This document shows positions 35,310-41,344 of a stretch of 41,699 nt of DNA, one piece after another. The stretch covers positions 1-41,699 of the forward strand of contig CAINHS010000020.1 of assembly GCA_903848955.1 (NCBI GenBank), read 5' to 3'. Both the position numbers and the translations under genes were made by a program. Numbering within the stretch: the first letter of the stretch is position 1; the number at the start of each line of letters is the position of its first letter. The stretch comes from an uncultured beta proteobacterium (GTDB lineage: Bacteria; Pseudomonadota; Gammaproteobacteria; Burkholderiales; Rhodocyclaceae). The notes beneath the pieces were generated by a model. That model was not told the DNA's origin. It was given only the letters and a program-made list of their open reading frames with translations, and did no database searches.

Positions 35310-36290
35310 TTAGTTTGTTTGCAAAAGTTGCCTGTACCGCGACTGCATAGCGGGGTCTCTGTCGTACCTGGATCGATTGGTACGCAGAATCTTCTCGATC
35401 TCCTGGCGCGACAGACCTTCGTCTTTTTGACTGGTCTTTGCCTCTGCCAGGAATTCCTTCAACCTCTCAGGATCGTTGCCGAATGCGCGTCCATCGATTC
35501 GTGACCGCACTAGGTATTCGCGTTCGTCCTTGGGCAAGGTCTCCAGGTAACGGTTGATCGTCGCGATATTGGTGTCGTAGTCGGTCTGCCACTCGGCGCG
35601 GAGTCTCATGCCGGCAGTGTCTCGATGCTCGACATCGACTGCTTCGATCTGCCGCATTGCAGTGACCTGTTGGCTTGATTGCGTCTGCTCATACTTCGCG
35701 ACATTGCGTGTCAGGGTCTGCGCCCACTCGATGCTCTTGCTGAATTCGGATTGGCTTGCGCCGGCCCGCGCCATGTGGTTCGCGAAAGCTTGCAGATACG
35801 GCAGATTCTCAGGTGACACTTCCAGGCCACGAAGATCGTAAGCGTGACGCGCCGGCTCACTCTTCGTCAGTTCCTTGCCCTCCACCGACTTCAGCCAGTC
35901 CATCGCAGCATGTGCCGGTTCTGCCCGTCCCACGAAACCTACAAGGTGATCGACCACCACCGGATCGATGTCTCCCTGGCTGGACTCCTGACCGGACTCC
36001 TGGTCATGCTCGACAGGCTCTTTATTAGCCTCCTGGTCAAGCGGATGAACAGTGTTCGATGTCCTGACCTCATCCATGTTCCGGTAGTCACCGTCACCCC
36101 AATTGCCGCGCTCCACCGGCTTAGTGCCTGGAGGGACGATGTGCAAGCCAACGACATGCTCCGTGGGTGCGGCGTTTCCCCAGTCACCCCTTTGTACTGG
36201 TTTCGCATTTCCGGCGAAGCGCAGGGTCTCAACGTGTTCGCCACCACCGGAACCTCCACTCCAATCTGGACGATCTATGCCATCACCCAT
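35310..36290 (-). CDS. Scaffold-like or virion-associated hypothetical protein, 326 residues
   Basis: The N-terminal 70 residues are Gly/Trp-rich and hold two near-identical peptides, KPVQRGDWGN (30-39) and KPVERGNWGD (57-66). An acidic Glu/Gln-rich linker follows. The rest is highly helical: MRLRAEWQTDYDTNIATINRYL, SRIDGRAFGNDPERLKEFLAEA, and C-terminal RYDRDPAMQSRYRQLL. The LRAEW..DY pattern plus a Lys/Arg C-terminal helix is reminiscent of phage capsid scaffolding proteins; I am not certain. GAGGTGA precedes ATG 36290. No capsid gene follows. Confidence 0.65.
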   Translation of the reverse strand: MGDGIDRPDWSGGSGGGEHVETLRFAGNAKPVQRGDWGNAAPTEHVVGLHIVPPGTKPVERGNWGDGDYRNMDEVRTSNTVHPLDQEANKEPVEHDQESGQESSQGDIDPVVVDHLVGFVGRAEPAHAAMDWLKSVEGKELTKSEPARHAYDLRGLEVSPENLPYLQAFANHMARAGASQSEFSKSIEWAQTLTRNVAKYEQTQSSQQVTAMRQIEAVDVEHRDTAGMRLRAEWQTDYDTNIATINRYLETLPKDEREYLVRSRIDGRAFGNDPERLKEFLAEAKTSQKDEGLSRQEIEKILRTNRSRYDRDPAMQSRYRQLLQTN

Positions 36291-36392
36291 CACATCACCT
36301 CATCGTGGCGGGACACCTGACAAACCGGAGGAACGGAGATCGTATTCGGTGGCCGACTTATCAGGTGGTTGTCCCATGTTCTTCATCGCAAT

Positions 36393-36417
36393 TGTTGAGT
36401 TGGTTTGAGACTCAACA
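36393..36417. terminator. Hairpin between island genes
   Basis: Perfect 8-base stem TGTTGAGT/ACTCAACA (36393-36400 with 36410-36417), 9-base loop, starting 3 bases after the stop of the 254-residue gene (read on the minus strand). No clear T-run. The remaining bases to 36294 hold no supported gene. Confidence 0.4.
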
Positions 36418-36420
36418 GGC

Positions 36421-37185
36421 TCAAGGCAAATACTTCGTAATTTCGTCTTTCTTGAAAACGGCATGATCCTTGAGATGACGGCGAGCAGATTCGACATCAG
36501 GGAACGGCATGCCAGAACTCAGCATCAGATGCCCATCGCGCAGTCTCTTGATGGCGAATCCAGGAACCGGATGCTCCGGCCCCAGTGCGATCAACTCAAA
36601 ACCGTCCGGCAGCCATTCATGCTGGCTCGATTTCTGCGCCGGCTCGATATCGATGTAGCGCAGCAGTCGTGCAGACGCAGTGTTCTCACCGCATTCAGTC
36701 ACCACATACTCGGCATACCAGGAACGATCTGGTGCGATCACCCTGATCAGATCAAAGGCGGAAAGCTGATCACTGAGGATTGACCAGAACCTCCGGTTGT
36801 CATCGAGCAAGCGTGGATCGACATCCGCCGGCGCAACCAGTCTCCTGTCGCAATTGGTGAACTCAGCCAGTTGAAGTTGATCACGCGCCGGTTGCGGGAT
36901 GACGGACATTGCTTCTTTCGCCGCATCAGGCAGCTTCCCCTCACGCCGCAACTTGCTGAACTCCTCGATGCTCACGCCGGCAAGCTCCGCAGCAACCAGT
37001 GCCGCGAGTTCGATGTGACGAGGGGTTTTCGGTATCGGCTTTGCGTCCTTGCCCAAGTTGGCAAGATGCGCCATGTGTTTCGCCTCGCCCTCTGCAATCA
37101 GTTTGTCCTGTGCTGCCAGGATTGCTTTGCGCCTCTCAATCTCTGCACCCAGATTCTTTTGTTCTGCTGCTGTAGCTTCAGCCAT
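36421..37185 (-). CDS. Hypothetical protein, 254 residues, phage-associated type
   Basis: N-terminal coiled coil (residues 1-45: EQKNLGAEIERRKAILAAQDKLI), a short helical segment with ELAALVAAELAGVSIEEFSKLRREGKL that looks like a small helix-turn-helix-like domain, then a mixed domain (SWYAEYVVTECGENTASARLLRYIDIEPAQ, GFELIALGPEHPVPGFAIKRLRDG in blocks). I do not recognise a named family. Strong ribosome-binding site GAGGAGTGAATC before the ATG. Confidence 0.7.
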   Translation of the reverse strand: MAEATAAEQKNLGAEIERRKAILAAQDKLIAEGEAKHMAHLANLGKDAKPIPKTPRHIELAALVAAELAGVSIEEFSKLRREGKLPDAAKEAMSVIPQPARDQLQLAEFTNCDRRLVAPADVDPRLLDDNRRFWSILSDQLSAFDLIRVIAPDRSWYAEYVVTECGENTASARLLRYIDIEPAQKSSQHEWLPDGFELIALGPEHPVPGFAIKRLRDGHLMLSSGMPFPDVESARRHLKDHAVFKKDEITKYLP

Positions 37186-37244
37186 GATTCACTCCTCAGT
37201 TGATTGCATAATTCCAGCATAGCCCTGGACACGTACCTGAGAAG

Positions 37245-37610
37245 TCAGGAGTGATCTGTTTCGGTACTGAAACGGTGAAGATCGATCAGGATACGGAGTT
37301 CATCGCGAAGCACCTCCAGACTTGGTGATTGTGCAAGCCCGTATTCACCAGGATGGGCGCGAAGACGTCGACCAACGACAACCTCCAACTCCTTGTCAGG
37401 CGCGTCCAGCGGAAGTGCCTCTGCTGCCTTCCTGATAGCACCACGCAACAGTTCAGACCTGTCCCTGGAACGATCACCGGCAGCTTTCGCTCGACCAGCA
37501 GATGCGGTGAGGAGTTTGGCAAGGACAGACGGCAAGTCAGGAAAGTCCTGCGCCGCAGTACTTCCTGCCACGCTGGCAACCACCCTGGCGCGATGATCGA
37601 GGATGCCCAT
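37245..37610 (-). CDS. Hypothetical protein, 121 residues
   Basis: A helical, charged protein (MGILDHRARVVASVAGSTAAQ, AKAAGDRSRDRSELLRGAIRKAAEALPLD, then VVGRRLRAHPGEYG). No family recognised. The ATG at 37610 is 2 bases after the stop of the upstream 45-residue gene, so coupling is likely; an ATG at 37631 would overlap it. Confidence 0.55.
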   Translation of the reverse strand: MGILDHRARVVASVAGSTAAQDFPDLPSVLAKLLTASAGRAKAAGDRSRDRSELLRGAIRKAAEALPLDAPDKELEVVVGRRLRAHPGEYGLAQSPSLEVLRDELRILIDLHRFSTETDHS

Positions 37611-37612
37611 GA

Positions 37613-37750
37613 TCAAGCCACGATGATCCACGCAGATGCCCAGAATAGGGCCGCGCCAAGGGCCGCAACGCAGTAACTGGCATACACGCTTGCCTCAAGC
37701 GCGAAGTCCTCAGGAAGGGCCGATTTGATGCCTTGCAGATAGGTCTTCAT
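37613..37750 (-). CDS. Small membrane peptide, 45 residues
   Basis: MKTYLQGIKSALPEDFALEA followed by SVYASYCVAALGAALFWASAWIIVA: one C-terminal membrane helix (about 24-44). Its length and place are like phage holin-type or unknown small membrane proteins; no function can be named. The double-repeat element 37755-37774 ends 4 bases before this ATG and covers its ribosome-binding region (GGAG, read on the minus strand). Confidence 0.5.
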   Translation of the reverse strand: MKTYLQGIKSALPEDFALEASVYASYCVAALGAALFWASAWIIVA

Positions 37751-37754
37751 GCTT

Positions 37755-37774
37755 AACGTGTCTCCAACGTGTAC
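37755..37774 (-). repeat. Double-repeat element, copy 2
   Basis: Plus strand AACGTGTCTCCAACGTGTAC, i.e. GTACACGTTGGAGACACGTT on the minus strand, two ACACGTT units 11 bases apart. Same orientation relative to the downstream gene as the copy at 33234-33253. The remaining intergenic sequence to 37884 (110 bases) shows nothing else. Confidence 0.6.
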
Positions 37775-37884
37775 AGAATCTGAATTGCCGGAACCCATGT
37801 GGCAATCACCTGATACAACTGTATGTTTCCATGTGTGTTCATATTTGCTTTTCTCTGTTCGCCTACGGATTGATAATCCTTGTA

Positions 37885-38433
37885 TCACCGTCTCCAGGGG
37901 CCGGCATTGCCCATGAACGTCGATACTGTTTGCTTGGCTGCACGTTCAATTTTTTTCTGCTCTGCCAAGTCTTCTGCCTCTTCTGCACTCATGGGCTTAT
38001 GCCTGTATCCAGGCTCAGAGTCCTTTGCTGGCAGGACTTCGCCGGCAACCTCCTCCGGTTCCGAAACCTCCCTGGTCAGCATCTTTATGGGTGATGGCGT
38101 TTCGTCTACCAGCCTTGCAGCTTTCGCCAGGACGAACGCAATGCGCCTCGCGCCTTCCAGCAGTCCTTCCGGTGTGCTGGCATCAATGTGCGGTCTCGTC
38201 TGCTCGACATTCAGTTCGATCAACGGCATCAGCTTCGTACTCAGCCCATAAAACACCTTCAAGTTTTCCGGCGAATCCTTGGCCCAGGCCAGCAGGTTTC
38301 TCTCCTTGTCCTTCTGTAGCTTGCCGAATGCTGCCTCCCATGCATTCCTCACCGTGACCGTAACCTTGTTCGCCGCGCCTTTCCGTCTTCCTGCTCCTGC
38401 TGGCCTTGGCTGACCTTTCTGAAATTTGCCCAT
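37885..38433 (-). CDS. Terminase small-subunit-like phage protein
   Basis: A 182-residue protein beginning MGKFQKGQPRPAGAGRRKGAANK, a basic N terminus typical of phage small-terminase-like or DUF5681-type proteins, followed by VRNAWEAAFGKLQKDKERNLLAWAKDSPENLKVFYGLSTKLMPL in blocks, a pattern often seen in this group. The C-terminal half is charged and helical, including ALVEAE-like EEAEDLAEQKKIE. It would bind packaging sites and recruit a large terminase, but no large terminase gene is in the window. The ribosome-binding site is GAGGA, 7 bases before the ATG. The assignment is by pattern memory, not by a search. Confidence 0.65.
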   Translation of the reverse strand: MGKFQKGQPRPAGAGRRKGAANKVTVTVRNAWEAAFGKLQKDKERNLLAWAKDSPENLKVFYGLSTKLMPLIELNVEQTRPHIDASTPEGLLEGARRIAFVLAKAARLVDETPSPIKMLTREVSEPEEVAGEVLPAKDSEPGYRHKPMSAEEAEDLAEQKKIERAAKQTVSTFMGNAGPWRR

Positions 38434-38460
38434 CGTTATTCCTCGTTGAAGTAATGCCTG

Positions 38461-38610
38461 GGCAGTGGTGGCAGTGGTGGCAGTGATTTTCTATCCCTAT
38501 AGCTATTCGATTTACTCTGGAGATGGAATATCACTGCTATCACTGTCTATCACTGCCGTAAATTGACCCTGGAACACAGGGTGCTGGTTTATAAACACTG
38601 CTTTCACTGC
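38461..38610. repeat. Iteron-like repeat cluster downstream of the primase-helicase
   Basis: Three tandem 9-mers GGCAGTGGT, GGCAGTGGT, GGCAGTGAT (38461-38487); then TATCACTG at 38529-38536, 38538-38545 and 38548-38555; then CACTG at 38596-38600 and 38605-38609. That is eight CACTG cores (three inverted relative to the other five) in 150 bases, with periods of 9-10. The 41 bases between the groups are AT-rich (TTTTCTATCCCTATAGCTA). A small hairpin ACCCTG/CAGGGT lies at 38566-38582. No gene can be supported in 38434-38609. The layout resembles iterons of a replication origin or operators. Confidence 0.65.
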
Positions 38611-39962
38611 TAACGGTCTCCGTTCTTGGTTCTGATTAACTCGACCTGCTCCCGATAACTCAACTTCCGTTGCCCATAGACTGCTTGCCGTCTGCCGTCG
38701 ACACTCCAGAGACCGTCCTTCCGATCCTGGTTGCGAACTGGGATGTATCCCTGCTGGTGTAGTCGGTGCTGGACGTTGCGTCTGGTCTTGAGTCCGGTCA
38801 GGAAGTCAGCCAGAGAGAATGCTTGTCTGCGCCGCGCACAATCAGCCAGTTGTCCCAGTTGCAGGATAGGAGGATTGCCCAGGTCATCGATCAGGCTGGC
38901 AAGTTCGGCATCCTCAGGTGCGGCATTGGCATGGACGATGCGCCAGAATGCTTCAGTCTTGGGTGGCGATGCTTTCGCGTTCCAGCCGGATATATCCAGA
39001 GTTCTCAGATAGGCAACAACGTGTCCGATCCCGCCATTGGCATACCAATCCCAGAGTTGTGTCCAGTATTTCTCGGTGAAGGCATCCTTCTCGATCTCAC
39101 TGCTGGCAACAAAATGACGACGGTCATCGGCATCGAGGAAAATGCCATCAGCCTCATGGTTGGTGGTGATGATGATGCCAACCACATTGGGAACGGCATA
39201 TTCGCGAATGTTCTTGGAATCCACCCTGAGTACGTCCGGTGGTGCTGCCATGAAGACTTTGCTGTGGTCATAGAAGGCGTATCGGTCATAGTCACCCAGG
39301 TCTCGGGCTTCATTGACTCTGACGATAACTGCCTTGCACCACTCGTTGAACCGTCCTTGCATCTGGGCAGGGTTGATGTCTTGCCAGTTCCACGGTCCGA
39401 CTCCCTGCTTCACTGGCTCAAGGATTGTGTCCTTCCCGATCCCTGGTGCGCCCTGTAGCACGATGCAGTGATTTATCTTTTCGCCAGGGTGCTGGATGCG
39501 GTGTGCAAGCCAGCATTCGATGTGCCGTGCTTCACCAGGATAGATGAGATTGAGATGCTCCAGCCAAACCCCTGCCTGGGCAGGGTCACCAAGAAGGACT
39601 GGTGCTGGACGGTACAGGTTGAATACGTTGCACCCATGGTGATCAATCCAGCCACCGGAGTCGATCAACTTGTCCTTGATCAGTGCCGGCTCATTAGGTG
39701 ACCAAGTCATCTGTTCCACCGGCGCATTCCTATCGAGCCACGCGGATGGACGCACGATTTGTCCATTGACAATTTTTGGTGGCAGTCTGGTATTGATGCT
39801 TTCAGCCGGCCACAGTTCTCCGGTGGGCTTGAATATGTACTTGTGCATCGGCATCAATGCGTAGAAGTCGTTGATGGTGATTGCCGCGTCAACTTCATAC
39901 CCACTGAACAATTTCGCGAGGTTGTCGAGGTCGCGGATCCCTGCTTCTGCGGATGCTGTCAT
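38610..39962 (-). CDS. DUF5906-like primase-helicase / replication NTPase
   Basis: A 450-residue protein. The central ATPase has a Walker A LQGAPGIGKDT at about 170-180, a Walker B/sensor region in AVIVRVNEARDLG near 213-225, and the sensor-like VVGIIITTNHEADGIFL (about 255-271) with DADDRRHFV, a pattern of superfamily-3 type phage and plasmid primase-helicases (virulence-associated E/DUF5906 group). The C terminus is a winged-helix-like region. It likely opens or unwinds the origin of the element. Good ribosome-binding site AAGGAG 10 bases before ATG. The cluster of repeats lies just downstream of its stop. Confidence 0.85.
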   Translation of the reverse strand: MTASAEAGIRDLDNLAKLFSGYEVDAAITINDFYALMPMHKYIFKPTGELWPAESINTRLPPKIVNGQIVRPSAWLDRNAPVEQMTWSPNEPALIKDKLIDSGGWIDHHGCNVFNLYRPAPVLLGDPAQAGVWLEHLNLIYPGEARHIECWLAHRIQHPGEKINHCIVLQGAPGIGKDTILEPVKQGVGPWNWQDINPAQMQGRFNEWCKAVIVRVNEARDLGDYDRYAFYDHSKVFMAAPPDVLRVDSKNIREYAVPNVVGIIITTNHEADGIFLDADDRRHFVASSEIEKDAFTEKYWTQLWDWYANGGIGHVVAYLRTLDISGWNAKASPPKTEAFWRIVHANAAPEDAELASLIDDLGNPPILQLGQLADCARRRQAFSLADFLTGLKTRRNVQHRLHQQGYIPVRNQDRKDGLWSVDGRRQAVYGQRKLSYREQVELIRTKNGDR

Positions 39963-39990
39963 AGCCGCGCTCCTTGCCTACGATCATTTG

Positions 39991-40254
39991 TCATATCCGC
40001 AAGTCCTGTCGTATCCGCAACAACCACTGGGTCGTATTGCTTGCGAGTTCGGAACCGGAGTGACGGTCTGGATGGCAAAGCTGGATCAATCCGCGCAGTC
40101 GACTGGGCAGTTCATCAACTATTCGTGCAGGAAGATTCGCTGGTGCTGTGGTGGCATTGCGCTTCGTCGACCAGCAGGCGCGACAACGAATCTTCCAGTT
40201 TTCACTGGGGCCGCGAAGGAATGTGGTGCGGCAGTCGATGCATACGCCAATCAT
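39991..40254 (-). CDS. Zinc-ribbon mini-protein with HPD motif, 87 residues
   Basis: Residues 1-30 carry Cys-x2-Cys twice (VCIDCRT at about 4-7 and CRACW at about 26-29), so a zinc ribbon is likely. The C-terminal half is helix-HPD-helix: LIQLCHPDRH (about 59-68) followed by ASNTTQWLLRIRQDL. The HPD and helices recall the core of a DnaJ domain, though shorter than a full J-domain. It is directly upstream of the primase-helicase in the same operon, 28 bases apart. Proteins of this kind occur beside phage replication genes; function is unknown. Confidence 0.6.
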   Translation of the reverse strand: MIGVCIDCRTTFLRGPSENWKIRCRACWSTKRNATTAPANLPARIVDELPSRLRGLIQLCHPDRHSGSELASNTTQWLLRIRQDLRI

Positions 40255-40322
40255 GATTGCACCCGTTGCATACTGAGGCAGGGAGGCGTAGAGTGCTGGT
40301 GTCTGCTTTGATTTGTCTCCTC

Positions 40323-40355
40323 GATGATGGCTGCCCCCCACAGGCAGCCATTATC
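40323..40355. other. Hairpin between island genes
   Basis: GATGATGGCTGCC (40323-40335) with GGCAGCCATTATC (40343-40355), 13 pairs including one G-T, and a 7-base loop. It lies between the 81-residue gene and the zinc-ribbon gene, both on the minus strand. No T-run follows on the minus strand (GAGGAGACAAAT). It could attenuate or stabilise the operon mRNA. The rest of the 121-base gap shows nothing. Confidence 0.45.
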
Positions 40356-40375
40356 ATTTCCAGGGTCTGGTGGCC

Positions 40376-40621
40376 TCACAGCAACTCCCTGGCACGACGC
40401 GCCGCGGATTGGACGGGGCAGTAGCACCCACCACGCTGGAGATGATCAAGTGCTTTCAAAAGCTTTGAGAGCAACGGCTTCTCCGACATACGCAAGCGCG
40501 GGTCTACCTGGAAGTGACGCAGCACCTTGAGCAAGTGACTAAACGATTGATCGTAGTCACCGCGACTGCTGCAGAGATCTGCGTCCCGCAGCAATTCCTT
40601 GAGTTGATCGCCGGTAGCCAT
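40376..40621 (-). CDS. Hypothetical protein, 81 residues
   Basis: A helical protein (MATGDQLKELLRDADLCSSRG, SHLLKVLRHFQVD, LLSKLLKALDHLQ) with cysteines in GGCYCPVQ near the C terminus. No family recognised. Its ATG is 2 bases after the stop of the HTH gene, so it is translated together with it. Confidence 0.55.
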   Translation of the reverse strand: MATGDQLKELLRDADLCSSRGDYDQSFSHLLKVLRHFQVDPRLRMSEKPLLSKLLKALDHLQRGGCYCPVQSAARRARELL

Positions 40622-40623
40622 GA

Positions 40624-40827
40624 TTAGGCTGCCTTGCAGTTAGTGCCGGATTTTGCGATGCGTTCAATCTCTTCCGCTGGGATGCGACGGTCACTACCAA
40701 CCTGGATGTATCCAAGTGCGCCAGCCTTCATCAGACCGTAAATGAAGGAACGGCTTACATCGAGCAATTGTGCTGCTGAATTCGGGGAATAGAGAAGCTT
40801 CTGATGGGTGGTATGAGTGGTGGACAT
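40624..40827 (-). CDS. Excisionase/AlpA-like helix-turn-helix protein
   Basis: A 67-residue winged HTH of the MerR/excisionase (DUF1 binding domain helix) type: LLYSPNSAAQLLDVSRSFIYGLMKAGALGYIQVGSDRRIPAEEIERI in blocks (residues 11-57). Such small proteins act as excisionases or as AlpA-type activators in prophages and P4-like satellites. An AGGAG is about 8 bases before the ATG. It is upstream of the replication genes, as would suit a master regulator. Confidence 0.8.
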   Translation of the reverse strand: MSTTHTTHQKLLYSPNSAAQLLDVSRSFIYGLMKAGALGYIQVGSDRRIPAEEIERIAKSGTNCKAA

Positions 40828-40898
40828 CGGTGTCTCCTGTGATGAACTAACGCACAGGTACGATGCCAGAGGTCACACGCGATGAAAATGCCGTGTGT

Positions 40899-40922
40899 AT
40901 TGCTAAGTCGCGCTATAGCAAT
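40899..40922. other. Hairpin overlapping the end of the 143-residue gene
   Basis: ATTGCTA (40899-40905) with TAGCAAT (40916-40922), 10-base loop, overlapping the stop codon of the minus-strand gene at 40913. A weak candidate terminator. The 71 further bases to 40827 show no recognised signal. Confidence 0.3.
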
Positions 40923-41344
40923 AATTTCTTTCGGGCGCGAGAAAATGTTTCCCTGATGGTTGTATCGGTAGATCGTGCGGCAAGTCGTGGTTCAGTTTCT
41001 CGAAAGCCACTCTCATCATGGAATCGACCAGAACTAAGTCCGTCGAGAATTATTTTGCTCAGTTGAGGTCGTACCTTATCCCATTCGCGCAATCTGAATG
41101 GCAGGCATGCAATTAAAGAAGCCAGCCTTTCTCGTTCCATTTTGAGTTCTGTACTCGAATTGTCTTTCGCGAATTTAATCAGGTCATCGAACAGATGCCA
41201 TGTATGAGTATCCGCATCGGTGCGATTGTAGTTGTAGATAACGTCTATCAAATTATCAGCATCATCATTTGCCTTGATGGCTTGTGCCTTGGCAATTTCC
41301 TCTTCCTTCGTGCTTCGCTTCGGAGGTTGCTTTTCCTTACTCAT
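40913..41344 (-). CDS. Hypothetical partner protein, 143 residues
   Basis: Charged helical N terminus (SKEKQPPKRSTKEEEIAKAQAIKA) followed by a helical domain (NLIDVIYNYNRTDADTHTWHLFDDLIKFAKD, LASLIACLPFRLREWDKVRPQLSK in blocks). No family recognised. Its ATG overlaps the stop of the ADP-ribosyltransferase-like gene by 4 bases (ATGA), so the two are translated as a pair. A toxin-antitoxin or defence pair is one idea, unproven. Visible codon use is less GC-rich than the core genes. Confidence 0.65.
   Translation of the reverse strand: MSKEKQPPKRSTKEEEIAKAQAIKANDDADNLIDVIYNYNRTDADTHTWHLFDDLIKFAKDNSSTELKMERERLASLIACLPFRLREWDKVRPQLSKIILDGLSSGRFHDESGFRETEPRLAARSTDTTIRETFSRARKKLLL

Noticed and set aside
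36300-36497. Minus-strand frame of 65 codons between the 254-residue and scaffold-like genes.
   Set aside because: It overlaps the end of the first gene, has no ribosome-binding site and no coding pattern.
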